A stretch of 37,680 nucleotides of DNA from Runella sp. (GTDB lineage: Bacteria > Bacteroidota > Bacteroidia > Cytophagales > Spirosomataceae): positions 1-37,680 of the forward strand of contig NZ_JAIXST010000018.1 in the NCBI RefSeq assembly GCF_027484545.1. Direction: 5' to 3'. How positions within the stretch are numbered: the stretch's first letter is position 1; every line of letters begins with the position of its first letter. Below the pieces are notes generated by a model, which worked only from the letters and a program-made list of their open reading frames with translations, had not been told where the DNA came from and ran no database searches. Of the stretch, positions 1-8,270 are shown piece by piece. Both the position numbers and the translations under genes were made by a program.

Positions 1-1
1 A

Positions 2-112
2 GACTTTTTTGCCGATATTGGCAGCTATAGAGATAAATTAAAATCTTTGATAAATACAAACTTTCAAATCATCAAAACTCCAAAATTGGTTTTGCAAACC
101 TCTGTGAGTTAA
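2..112 (+). mobile_element. Transposase-like C-terminal fragment (IS5/ISL2-like?), partial
   Basis: An open frame enters from the window edge and ends at TAA 110–112. It reads FADIGSYRDKL followed by NTNFQIIKTPK. This resembles the AD(G/K)GYRG…L…I(V/I)K(R/T)P stretch near the last catalytic Asp of IS5-family DDE transposases. The usual downstream WxVERTFAW-like region is absent, so it would be a degraded fragment. It ends 8 bases before the first readable codon of the truncated cation transporter, which fits an insertion or deletion junction. The identification rests on a short match recalled from the family and is tentative. Confidence 0.3.
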
Positions 113-120
113 GTATAATT

Positions 121-627
121 TTGGTAGGGTTGGGTTTGTTGATAGTCACTAAAATCCAATGGATAGACAGCGCCGCTTCATTGGTACTTTCCTTAGTCAT
201 CTTTTACAACGGTTTCCAACTGATTCGCGGCTCGGTAGCTGCTTTGATGGACGAAACCGACCCCGAACTTTTTGAACACGCAGTGGATATTCTTAATAAT
301 CACAAGAAAGACTACTGGATTGATGTTCATCACATGCGCATTCAAAAATACGGCTCTGATTTACACGTTGATTGTCATTTAACCTTGCCCTATTATTGGG
401 ATTTAAGACAGGTACACGAAGCGGTTCATGAATTTGAACATGCTCTCGAAGCCAACAATGTAGGGCACGTCGAGCTTTTTATCCATGCAGATCCCTGCCT
501 GCCTGAATGTTGCAAATACTGCCGGTTGAGCGATTGTTCAGCACGTTCAAGTGTTTTTAAAAAAGACATTGACTGGAGCATCCACAATTTAGCCAAAAAC
601 CAAAAACATTTTGTAGAAGCCGATTGA
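121..627 (+). pseudogene. Cation diffusion facilitator (CDF) transporter, 5'-truncated
   Basis: The product is the C-terminal part of a CDF metal/proton antiporter. What remains is the end of TM5, TM6 (about residues 17–36) with the typical WIDSAASL…SLVIFYNG pattern, and the cytoplasmic metal-binding domain (VHHMRIQKYGSDLHVDCHL, then HVELFIHADPC). A cysteine-rich tail follows (C126, C130, C131, C134, C139: PCLPECCKYC…DC), which I recall as usual for Bacteroidota CDF proteins and which probably binds metal. TM1–TM4 with the membrane metal site are missing. The only starts are TTG codons just after the junction, and upstream sequence in this frame is not CDF-like. Transport function is therefore unlikely. 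The next gene is a PepSY membrane protein on the same strand. Confidence 0.75.
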
Positions 628-732
628 CTGACTACCTGATTACGGTCTTTTCACTTTCACTCCTTGCAATAGACGAATTTATACAGCTTTTTTGTACTAT
701 TGTTTTCCACAATTTTCAAAACCTAACACCCA

Positions 733-1815
733 ATGAATTTTAAATTATCCGACAAAACTGTTTTCGCCTGGCATAAGTGGCTGGGTATATTTGTAGGCGT
801 TTTTACCCTGTTTTTAAGTATTACCGGGATCCTATTGCTTTTTTCCGACGAGATAGATGCCGCCACAGCCCCTGAATTAGTTAAAGTAACGCCTGCTCAA
901 AAAAGGTTTCCGTTAGATTCTATGCTTTCCACCCTAAAGCAGATATATCCACAAGCGATTTTAAAGGAAACGATTTTGAATACGTCCCATCCCGACCACG
1001 CAGTGGTTACTGAAATGACGCTCAATAATGAACGGCAATGGGTGTATTGGAACCCCTATACCAATCAAATCAACGGAGTTCGTAAAAGTGAAGAACTATT
1101 TATGGAGAATGTGCTTGAATGGCACGAAGAATTCACCGCGGGAGAATTTGGTCACCTGTTCCTGTTTGTGGTAGGTTTGGCTCTGTTAGAGTCAGTACTG
1201 TCCGGATTGTGGTATTATCGAAAATCGTTGCTGAAAGTTTTTAAAATAGGAGTCCGAAACAGAAATACGTATCTCTTTAATGCCGACTTACATAAGTTAA
1301 TCGGGGTAAGCAGTTGCCTGTTTTTACTGCTTATGGGCGGGACAGGCACTTTTTTTCACTGGGAAAAAATAGAACGAATGCTGGGCGAAGAAGGGGAAAC
1401 TCCGCAACCGGTGGAAAAAAGTATCATGATACCCCCTCCGCCTGTTTCCCGAATCACGTATTCACTTGACCAATTTACGGGTGTTGCTGCCCAAAACATA
1501 GCCGGTTTTATTCCTGAATTGATCACTTATCCACAAGTCGATGAGTCACTTTCAGTATCCGGCGACCGTTCTGAAAGTATGCGTTTATTGGGAGAATTTA
1601 ATTCGAGTGCTTTGTTTGACAGCAAATCAGCGGCACTTAAAGGCATAACTCACCGCGAAGACGGCGATTTGGAGCAAACTATGGAGCGCTCTTTTGAACA
1701 ACTTCATTACGGCCAATATGGAGGAATTTGGAGCAAAATCATCTACGCTTTCGGCGGCTTGTGTTTGGCTACCCTTTCGATTACGGGATTCGTTATTTGG
1801 CTGAAAAAGAAGTAA
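733..1815 (+). CDS. PepSY-associated TM helix protein (PiuB-like)
   Basis: A 360-residue inner-membrane protein of the PepSY/iron-regulated membrane protein type. It starts with the typical WHKWLGIF motif and a first TM (about 15–37). Periplasmic PepSY-like sequence follows (VYWNPYTNQINGV at about 104–116), then TMs at about 143–163 and 188–208 with HKLIGVSSCLFLLLMGGTGTF, and a last TM at about 333–356. Relatives are often linked to siderophore or iron uptake and may act as ferric reductases or inhibitors of periplasmic proteases; no receptor gene is adjacent here. ATG 733 is the only sensible start. The gene converges on xerC, with 66 bases between stop codons. Confidence 0.8.
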   Translation: MNFKLSDKTVFAWHKWLGIFVGVFTLFLSITGILLLFSDEIDAATAPELVKVTPAQKRFPLDSMLSTLKQIYPQAILKETILNTSHPDHAVVTEMTLNNERQWVYWNPYTNQINGVRKSEELFMENVLEWHEEFTAGEFGHLFLFVVGLALLESVLSGLWYYRKSLLKVFKIGVRNRNTYLFNADLHKLIGVSSCLFLLLMGGTGTFFHWEKIERMLGEEGETPQPVEKSIMIPPPPVSRITYSLDQFTGVAAQNIAGFIPELITYPQVDESLSVSGDRSESMRLLGEFNSSALFDSKSAALKGITHREDGDLEQTMERSFEQLHYGQYGGIWSKIIYAFGGLCLATLSITGFVIWLKKK

Positions 1816-1881
1816 ATTGGAGGATAAACGATGTAAAAGGCTTTGTCCCTTTGCACACTACACTTTAGCCCTTATACATTA

Positions 1882-2763
1882 TTAAGCTTTCGGGTGTGCC
1901 TGTTTATAAATCTTTTTCAATTTCTCAATCGTATTGTGGGTATACACCTGCGTAGCGGCCAAACTACTATGCCCAAGCAGGTCTTTGATGGAATTCAAAT
2001 CGGCACCGTTATTGAGCAAATGAGTAGCAAACGTATGTCGAAGAATGTGTGGACTGCGTTTTTGAAGAGACGTAACAGCCGACAAATATTTATTTACAAT
2101 TCGCTGAATCAGAACAGAATAGGCAGGTTCACCTTTATTGGTCAGAATCAGTACATTGGTGGAAGCATTAGGGAAATTTTCCCGTTTTATGCTTTGGTAG
2201 TTTTTAATCAAATCGGCCAATCCCTTGTAAATCGGAATGATGCGCTCTTTATTTCGTTTGCCCAACACCTTTAGTGTTTGGTCATAAAAATTCAGGTCAT
2301 TGTCGCGTAATGTCAGTAGTTCGGCCAAACGCATTCCTGTTCCGTAGAGCAATTCCATGACCAATTTGTCGCGAATCCCATCAAAATCATCCGCAAAAGT
2401 CACTTCATCAAACATCAATTGCAGGTTCTTTTCTTCCACAAACATCGGCAAAGGTTTATCGGTTTTTAAGGCCGAAACCCGCAACGTAGGATTCGCAGCT
2501 ATTACTTTACACCGCAACAAATACCCATAAAAAGACCGCAGCGTGGCCAGTTTTCGGTTCACGCTGCGGTGGTGTAATTCTGCCTCTACCAAACTCACCG
2601 CCCATCCGCGTATCATGCGAAAGTCGGCTTTGTCGAGGTCTTTCAGGTTGTATGTTTTCTCCAAAAACTCAGCAAACTGTTTTAAATCCTTCCCATAAGC
2701 GGTAAGTGTATGCGGGCTGAGCCGTTTTTCGTGGGCGAGGTGTTGGAGAAATTGTTCAAGCAT
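1882..2763 (-). CDS. xerC: Tyrosine recombinase XerC
   Basis: A 293-residue site-specific recombinase of the size of cellular XerC/XerD, which resolve chromosome dimers at dif with FtsK. The N-terminal SAM-like core-binding domain covers about 1–90 (RLSPHTLTAYGKDL). All catalytic residues are visible: R145 (GTGMRLAEL), K169 (VLGKR), H239 and R242 (PHILRHTFATHLL), H265 (LLGHSSLAATQ) and nucleophile Y274. The C-terminus KQAHPKA matches the XerC signature HPRA. The start lies 3 bases after the stop of the upstream DUF1080 gene, so the two are probably co-transcribed and translationally coupled. No integrase-type extra domain or att-like repeats suggest a phage role. Confidence 0.88.
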   Translation of the reverse strand: MLEQFLQHLAHEKRLSPHTLTAYGKDLKQFAEFLEKTYNLKDLDKADFRMIRGWAVSLVEAELHHRSVNRKLATLRSFYGYLLRCKVIAANPTLRVSALKTDKPLPMFVEEKNLQLMFDEVTFADDFDGIRDKLVMELLYGTGMRLAELLTLRDNDLNFYDQTLKVLGKRNKERIIPIYKGLADLIKNYQSIKRENFPNASTNVLILTNKGEPAYSVLIQRIVNKYLSAVTSLQKRSPHILRHTFATHLLNNGADLNSIKDLLGHSSLAATQVYTHNTIEKLKKIYKQAHPKA

Positions 2764-2766
2764 GAT

Positions 2767-3456
2767 CTATAACGTTCTTATTCTCATGTTTTTATACCAA
2801 GCTTCGTCGCCGTGGTCCTGCAATGCAATTTTACCTTTAGCGCGAGGCGTGGCATACGGCCATTTGGTGAATTTACTTTTAGCCAATTGCGCTTTCCAGG
2901 CATCACTGCCGTACTCATACTCAACCACTTTTACGCCATTAAGCCAGTGTTCCACATGATTCCCGTTGATTACAATTTTTGCTTTGTTCCACTCACCGGC
3001 AGGTTTAGCCACCCACTTACTTGGCGCCTGCATGTCGTAGTTAGCTCCCGTTTTTTGTTTATCGTTGATTGTCACCATTTTCCCGTTGTCATTAAACGGA
3101 GGATAGCCTTCATCATCAATCACTTGGTATTCCGGGCCTGAATAGTAGGGTGGATTTTTAGGGTCTTCTATGACTTTATACATCACACCACTGTTCTTCT
3201 TAGGTGGAATTTTGAAATCAAATTCCAGTTCAAAACTTTCAAATTCTTCATCTGTCACAAGGTCACCGGATTTGCCGTGGGTCATCAATGAGCCTCCCAT
3301 CACCATCCAGCCGGAAGTGCCTGTTTTCCCGTACCTATGCCAACCCGCAGTGGATTTTCCGTCAAAAAGATTTTTCCACGGACCCGGTTTAGAGGCGTAA
3401 GAACAGGTAAGAAAGCCAAGTAAAAAAACAGTCAATAAAATACCGCTATTTTTCAT
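2767..3456 (-). CDS. Secreted DUF1080 (3-keto-disaccharide hydrolase-like) protein
   Basis: A 229-residue exported protein with a signal peptide (residues 1 to about 21, cleavage near SYA–S) and one DUF1080 concanavalin-like domain. Family hallmarks are NLFDGKSTAGWHRYG near the mature N-terminus, SGVMYKV at about 92–98, and the end IALQDHGDEAWYKNMRI. Characterised relatives hydrolyse 3-keto-glycosides; the substrate here cannot be read from sequence. It lies 50 bases downstream of the GH130 gene and 3 bases upstream of xerC on the same strand. That places it in a periplasmic sugar-degradation cluster with xerC appended. Confidence 0.85.
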   Translation of the reverse strand: MKNSGILLTVFLLGFLTCSYASKPGPWKNLFDGKSTAGWHRYGKTGTSGWMVMGGSLMTHGKSGDLVTDEEFESFELEFDFKIPPKKNSGVMYKVIEDPKNPPYYSGPEYQVIDDEGYPPFNDNGKMVTINDKQKTGANYDMQAPSKWVAKPAGEWNKAKIVINGNHVEHWLNGVKVVEYEYGSDAWKAQLAKSKFTKWPYATPRAKGKIALQDHGDEAWYKNMRIRTL

Positions 3457-3506
3457 GTTTAAAAGTAGTTTTTAGTTTAACAAAAAAGGGAATACACAGG
3501 TAAAAT

Positions 3507-4628
3507 TTACTCGTTTATCTTCTTAGCAACTGCTACTCCAATCTTCGAATCTGCGGTTCCGTAATATAGAAACCATTTTCCTTTAAAAGAAGCCAAACCT
3601 TCCACAAAACACACCTGATTCACTTGCCCGACGATTTCGTAAGGCTTGTCCGGTTTCAGAAAATAGTTTTCTGAACGGTCTTTCAATTGGACGGGATTTT
3701 CGGCATCAAACAAAAACTGGCCGGCCGCATACGTTCCTTCGGCAAGGCTTGCATCGCCCGTTTGGTTATAATTCATTCCATTGTAAATCAGAACAATACC
3801 ATCTTTCGTCAAAAAAGCCGGCGGCCCGGATTCCAACAAACGGGAGTCGTGTTTTCCGTTACGGGTAGTTGCTACCGGAATGCAGTTTACGTCCGAAACA
3901 TCCAATGATTTATAAGCGGGGTCATTAGGTCGCGTGGCAGGATACCAGTTAATTAAATCGTCAGAAGTAGCAATATAAAGTTGGGCTTGATCACCCCAGT
4001 ACATCCAATACTTCCCGTTGATTTTGGCCGCAATGAATTTATTGCCCACTTTCCGACACACAATTGCTCCTGATTTTGACCAAAAATCGCGTTTACCCTT
4101 AATAAAACTGTTGAAAGCCAATCCGTGTTTTTGCCAATGGATCAAATCACTTGAGGAAGCCACACAAAGACGGGCCAAGTCTCCATCGTACGCTGTATAC
4201 GTCATTACATAACGCCCATCTTCGGTCTCAACAATGCGTGGGTCTTCGCAGCCTCCCTCCCACTCGTATTTTTTCATGAAGTCGTTGTCAGGATAAAACA
4301 CGGGTTCGGGCATACGTTTGAAATGAATACCGTCATTGCTTGTTGCCAATCCCAAACGCGATGTTCCTGCGTACTTACCTACTTTATCCTCGGCTCTGTA
4401 AATCATATACACCTTGCCGTTTCGCACCACTACGGCCGGATTAAAGACGTCTTTCTCTTCCCAATTGACCGTTTCACCGCGTAATGGACATTTAAACGTG
4501 GTAGTAGCTTTAGCTTCCAGAATCGGGTTAGCAGCGTCTGCTTTCCGAAAAGGCCCAATCATCCAAGGCTGTTGCTTCTGAGCAAAAGTAAGTTGGGCAA
4601 GAAGAAGGAGTAAGAGTAGGTTTTTCAT
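3507..4628 (-). CDS. Secreted GH130-family glycosidase/phosphorylase
   Basis: A five-bladed beta-propeller glycoside hydrolase-like protein, 373 residues from the ATG at 4628. This start gives a clear signal peptide, MKNLLLLLLLAQLTFA. A longer reading from 4676 would add 16 residues ahead of it and is unlikely. Family features are the FNPAVVVRNGKVYMIYRAED strand (about 62–81) and the GGCEDPR motif at about 126–131, where the Asp is the expected general acid in GH130, followed by repeated LGLATSNDG/LCVASSSDL blade motifs. GH130 members act on beta-mannosides by phosphorolysis or hydrolysis; a secreted form favours hydrolysis. It begins 40 bases after the nuclease-like gene of the restriction island and continues into the DUF1080 gene. 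Confidence 0.82.
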   Translation of the reverse strand: MKNLLLLLLLAQLTFAQKQQPWMIGPFRKADAANPILEAKATTTFKCPLRGETVNWEEKDVFNPAVVVRNGKVYMIYRAEDKVGKYAGTSRLGLATSNDGIHFKRMPEPVFYPDNDFMKKYEWEGGCEDPRIVETEDGRYVMTYTAYDGDLARLCVASSSDLIHWQKHGLAFNSFIKGKRDFWSKSGAIVCRKVGNKFIAAKINGKYWMYWGDQAQLYIATSDDLINWYPATRPNDPAYKSLDVSDVNCIPVATTRNGKHDSRLLESGPPAFLTKDGIVLIYNGMNYNQTGDASLAEGTYAAGQFLFDAENPVQLKDRSENYFLKPDKPYEIVGQVNQVCFVEGLASFKGKWFLYYGTADSKIGVAVAKKINE

Positions 4629-4668
4629 CTGAAAATCGTAGATTAGAAATGTAAAATCAATATGAAAC

Positions 4669-5292
4669 TTACCCATTCGCTATTAACTCATTCCAGCGTT
4701 TTTTATGCTCAAATTTTAAAGCAGCATCATTTTCAAGAAGAGTCACGTAGTTATGAATAAATTCGGAGGTATTGGACAACAAACGGAGGTAGTATTTGAG
4801 TGACTTAATAACACCATTTACTATTACTTGACATCCGTGTACATTTCTAATTCGTTCAATTTCTTGTCGAATTGCATCCCTATCTGCCTCATTTATATCG
4901 GCAGTTGATAACAAATAATACCTTGATACCTGACTCGTTACGAACTTTTGAAAAGCATCTCTAACTAACTGTAAAGAAATAGGAATACCATGTTTTACTT
5001 CAACGGCTTCAAAAGGTCTTTCATTTTCATCAACAATGTCAATATCGCCAATTCTTCCACTACGCTTGTCTGCTGAGGTATGACTTTCTATCGCTTGCAA
5101 TTTTTTGCCTTCAAAACGTTTAACTTCGCTTAGCAAACATTGATAAACTGCATATAAGGCAAGTGTTGGAAGACGAGAAGCTCCTTCTTCCAAATACTCG
5201 GAATGAAAATGGTTATTAAGCAATTCTGTGAGACCATCACAAGTTAGATCATAAGGTCTTGCAAAATCTATTTTACTATTATCCGAAACCAT
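4669..5292 (-). CDS. PD-(D/E)XK-like nuclease, putative restriction endonuclease
   Basis: A 207-residue protein from the ATG at 5292 (an in-frame TTG at 5304 directly follows a stop codon and is less likely). It shows a good nuclease-type signature, GDIDI…FEAVEVKHG, with D83/D85 and E98-V-K100, preceded by IESHTSADKRSGR. A lysine-rich helical end follows. The layout D-x(13–15)-E-x-K fits PD-(D/E)XK restriction enzymes. The sequence reminds me of SacI-type endonucleases, but that is a recollection I cannot check. The start lies one base after the stop of the preceding nuclease-like ORF, and a cytosine methyltransferase fragment lies further upstream. The gene is intact and visibly richer in A and T than the flanking sugar genes, suggesting transfer. 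Confidence 0.6.
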   Translation of the reverse strand: MVSDNSKIDFARPYDLTCDGLTELLNNHFHSEYLEEGASRLPTLALYAVYQCLLSEVKRFEGKKLQAIESHTSADKRSGRIGDIDIVDENERPFEAVEVKHGIPISLQLVRDAFQKFVTSQVSRYYLLSTADINEADRDAIRQEIERIRNVHGCQVIVNGVIKSLKYYLRLLSNTSEFIHNYVTLLENDAALKFEHKKRWNELIANG

Positions 5293-5293
5293 T

Positions 5294-5799
5294 TTAATAT
5301 CCAATTATTAAAATTCCTTTTAGCGGTAAACTCAATCTATTACTGATATATAATGTTTCTAAAAAAACGCACACCTTTTGAAAATCGTCTTTCTTTTGGT
5401 AATCATTTCTGACAGCGATTATTAAATATTCAACCCCATACATCATACAGGCTTGAAAAATGTCTTTTAAAAACTGATAATTAACCACTGCCCTACCTGC
5501 TTCTACTTCCAAAACAATTTTCCCATCTGCACTTAATGCGTCTGCACTAAAATATTTGTCAATTTTATTATTAAGACCAAAAAGAACTGGAACCGGGATT
5601 TTATCTTCTTTTTTTTTGAAATCTCTACTTGAAAATTTAATGCTTGTAAATAGGGGGATATCTTTTTTAAAACACCATCACTATCTAAATTATTTTCAGG
5701 TGATTTTATTTCATCATATACCAATTCAAAGCATTTTACAACATTTTTTATCTCTTCTGAGATACCAACTGAGCGAGGGAAAAACTGATATTTAAGCAT
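5294..5799 (-). pseudogene. Restriction-associated nuclease-like protein, frameshifted
   Basis: Two pieces read as one gene. ATG 5799 opens a frame with ISEEIKNVVKCFELVYDEI…YLQALNFQVEISKK. At an A9 run (plus-strand T9, 5609–5617) the meaningful frame changes to KEDKIPVPVLFGLNNKIDKYFSADALSADGK, then IVLEVEAGRAVVNYQFLKD, ending LPLKGILIIGY at 5294. One extra A would give a single protein of 168 residues. The rejoined protein carries FSADALSADGKIVLEVEAG, a D-x(n)-E-x-E arrangement like that of some PD-(D/E)XK-fold nucleases. It sits between a cytosine methyltransferase fragment and a D…EVK ORF. The family is not firmly recognised. Lesion, sequencing error or phase-variable tract are all possible. 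Confidence 0.55.
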
Positions 5800-5914
5800 A
5801 ACTTTTGCTAATTTTGACTTTTCTGTCGTAAAGGTAAGCTACGAATTTATTACATAACTATCTAAAAATCAATGTTTTACAAAAACAAAAACCCATATCT
5901 TATTTGATTTAGTA

Positions 5915-6463
5915 TTAGTTAAAGCTAATTTGAAGGACATAATATATAAGTGTACCTCTTGTATCTTCAAAGCCCTTCATTTTTCCAGAAATACTGAAAG
6001 GTTGACATGGAAATCCTGCACACAATACACCATGGTCAGGTACAATATTTAAATCCAATTTGGTAATATCTCCAAATGGAATTTCACCAAAATTCAGTTC
6101 ATATGCACGTTGAGCATGATAATTAAACTCAGACGTAAAAACACATTTGCCTCCAATCTCTTGAAAAGGTATTCTAAAACCGCCAATACCAGCAAACAGG
6201 TCGATAAAAGTAAAGTCTGGATTTTGCGGAGCTGGAAACGGCACATCCCAATTAAGGGGAAGAAGTTGTTGAATATTAGGCTCTTCTACTAAATTTAATT
6301 TGTCGGCTACTTCATCAAAATATTCTTTTGCTCTTATCTCATAAGATTTTGACAACTCATTCTCGTGATTATAAAGGAAGTGCGTAAAATATGCCAAATT
6401 TTCCGCACTCCCATTCATGTTTTCAAAACCAAGCTTTTCTCTTAATTCGCTGTATTTAACCAT
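5915..6463 (-). pseudogene. DNA (cytosine-5-)-methyltransferase, 3'-truncated
   Basis: A 182-residue N-terminal piece of a C5-cytosine methyltransferase. Visible are a short N-terminal extension, SAM-binding motif I FIDLFAGIGGFR (86–97), motif II ending in E112, motif III GDITKLD and motif IV GVLCAGFPCQPFS with catalytic C153. After ISGKMKGFEDTRGTL the frame runs into IYYVLQISFN and a stop. Motif VI (ENV), motif VIII (QxRxR), the target recognition domain and motifs IX–X are absent, and no other frame of the next 115 bases supplies them. Full-length relatives are about 330–450 residues, so more than half is lost and activity is not expected. ATG 6463 lies 45 bases after the ROK gene stop. Confidence 0.85.
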
Positions 6464-6508
6464 TTCACTGATTTTGAGTAATATTTATTTAGTACTGCTA
6501 AAACATTT

Positions 6509-7417
6509 TTAATCAAAACACAACGAAGCCGCTCCCAAAAGTCCGGCATCATTGCCAAGAGTAGCCCGTTTGATTTCGAGGTCTTTCAAATAGTAGGGTG
6601 TCAACCAATAGTTGAGTTGTTTCATTACGGCCGGAATGATGTAATCGTAAGAAGCCGACAAACCTCCGCCAATCAAAATCAATTTAATGTCCAAAATCCG
6701 AATCATAGCTACCAGACCATCACCCAGCATTTCGCCTACTTCCGTCCAGATTTGGAGGGCCAACTCATCTCCTTCCGCCGCTGCGGCTACAAGCCCTGTA
6801 GTTGAAATGGAACCATCATCAGGAAGCGCCGTTTCTCCTTTGTAGGCTTTGCGCATAACATTGGCCAAATCAAGCAATTCTTTTTTACCAATATTACGCT
6901 CCAGCACTTTACCATTCCGTGACGGAATATGCCCCGGCTCCATCGCATTACCGTCGCCGCCCACAAACACTTTGCGATTGATGATAGCAGCACCGCCTAC
7001 TCCCGTTCCAAGCGTAATAAAAATATAATTTTCGTTGATTTTCTGTTCGGCAAAATAAAACTCGCCTAATGCTGCCGCGTTGGCGTCGTTTTCTAAATAA
7101 AATTGCACGCCTTCAAAACGTTTCGACAAATAGTCAACCAAAGGTACATTATCAATTTCCGGAATAGCCGTGATTTCGAGGGGAACGGTACGTTTACGAT
7201 TAATCATCCCCGGCAATCCGATTCCTACTTTGGTAATGTTGGGATATTCGTGAAGTTGAACTGAAATGGCATCGCCCAAGTGTTTTTCAAAATGCCCTAA
7301 TTCGCGCCAGCCGGCAGTATCGTGACTATAAAAATTAGAAATCCGACCAGTTTCAGTGTCCACGACACCCATTTTGACGTTAGTTCCGCCAACGTCTATG
7401 CCCAAATAATGTTCCAT
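6509..7417 (-). CDS. ROK family sugar kinase (glucokinase-like)
   Basis: A 302-residue cytoplasmic kinase that would phosphorylate a hexose with ATP. Visible motifs are the phosphate loop GIDVGGTNVKMG (6–17), the sugar/catalytic segment YLENDANAAALGE with D111, and LGTGVGG (136–142), followed by LILIGGGLSASYDY near the C-terminus. The usual ROK zinc-binding cysteine motif (CxCGxxGC) after EPGH is replaced by EPGHIPSRNGKVLERNIG with no cysteines. It is therefore a zinc-less ROK variant and substrate cannot be assigned. It lies 88 bases downstream of the SDR gene on the same strand and upstream of the restriction island and the GH130 gene, which suggests a sugar-catabolic operon. Confidence 0.82.
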   Translation of the reverse strand: MEHYLGIDVGGTNVKMGVVDTETGRISNFYSHDTAGWRELGHFEKHLGDAISVQLHEYPNITKVGIGLPGMINRKRTVPLEITAIPEIDNVPLVDYLSKRFEGVQFYLENDANAAALGEFYFAEQKINENYIFITLGTGVGGAAIINRKVFVGGDGNAMEPGHIPSRNGKVLERNIGKKELLDLANVMRKAYKGETALPDDGSISTTGLVAAAAEGDELALQIWTEVGEMLGDGLVAMIRILDIKLILIGGGLSASYDYIIPAVMKQLNYWLTPYYLKDLEIKRATLGNDAGLLGAASLCFD

Positions 7418-7505
7418 TGGTGATTATAAATCGTTATCAGTGAATTAAATACTAAAAGGATAGGTAGCTCGCAAATTACCAATTTTCGGGCCAAAATTCC
7501 TAAAA

Positions 7506-8216
7506 TCAACTAATATCTCCTAATTGTGGACGCATCAAAATCTCCTCAATCACTGCACCGGGTGATAAATTATAAGCTGACCAAATCATTTTGGCCACAT
7601 CAGTTGCCTGAATAAAACGCTCCGGCGGCAAATCTACTCCTTCCCAACTCGCAGTCAACGTAGCTCCCGGCAATATCGCCGTTACTCTGATTCCGTGAGG
7701 TTTGAGTTCTTCACGCAGTACTTTGGTCATTCCGTATAATGCAAATTTAGAGACGCAATAAGCCCCTCCGTTGGTGTAAGCAGTGATACTGGCAGTTGAA
7801 CATAAGTTAAAAATATGCCCTTTCTTCCGTTCTATCATTCCTTCAATTACGCCACGGGTGAGATAATAAGCACTGTACAGATTGGTTTCAATCATACTTT
7901 CCAACGTTCCGGAAGGTTCGTTGTAGATTTGACCCGGAGCGAACAGTCCTGTGTTATTGACCAATACCTCCACGGGTCGGTTTAATTCCTGTATGAAATC
8001 AACGAAGGCTTCCACTTCTTTTTTTACCGCCATATCGGCGGTTTTTACATAAAGACGGGCAGGAGCATATTGCTCTTGAAGTGCTTTTTGTAAATCTGTT
8101 AAGTCGTTCTCATTACGGGCACACGTAACGACATCGAAACCGGCAGCCATAAATTGCTCAACCGTCGCTTTTCCAATCCCTTTGGTACCTCCACTGACAA
8201 TTACAATCGGGTTCAT
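7506..8216 (-). CDS. SDR family NAD(P)-dependent oxidoreductase
   Basis: A classical short-chain dehydrogenase/reductase of 236 residues. The cofactor loop is GGTKGIGK (9–16), the structural motif is NNTG (87–90, NNAG in most relatives), the catalytic serine lies in CSTASIT (about 140–143), and Y153-x3-K157 is in YCVSKF. It resembles 3-oxoacyl-ACP reductase/sepiapterin-reductase-like Bacteroidota proteins; the substrate is unknown. It is transcribed divergently from plsY across a 131-base gap that must hold both promoters, and is followed by the ROK kinase 88 bases downstream. Confidence 0.82.
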   Translation of the reverse strand: MNPIVIVSGGTKGIGKATVEQFMAAGFDVVTCARNENDLTDLQKALQEQYAPARLYVKTADMAVKKEVEAFVDFIQELNRPVEVLVNNTGLFAPGQIYNEPSGTLESMIETNLYSAYYLTRGVIEGMIERKKGHIFNLCSTASITAYTNGGAYCVSKFALYGMTKVLREELKPHGIRVTAILPGATLTASWEGVDLPPERFIQATDVAKMIWSAYNLSPGAVIEEILMRPQLGDIS

Positions 8217-8262
8217 CTTAAAAAAATGTTATTTTCGTTAAACAAAGGTTAAGATAATGTTT

Positions 8263-8270
8263 TACTTTTG
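8263..8270 (+). promoter_or_regulatory. -7 element upstream of plsY
   Basis: TACTTTTG matches the Bacteroidota sigma-A -7 consensus TAnnTTTG and lies 77 bases before the plsY start codon in the divergent plsY/SDR gap. No good TTG -33 element is present at the ideal spacing, so the call is weak. Confidence 0.35.

Noticed and set aside
1843-2274. 143-codon plus-strand open frame
   Set aside because: It lies inside xerC on the opposite strand, and xerC has every catalytic residue. The plus-strand translation has no family-like pattern.
1882-2763. Phage or integrative-element integrase
   Set aside because: Size, HPKA end and lack of an arm-binding domain or att repeats fit cellular XerC better.
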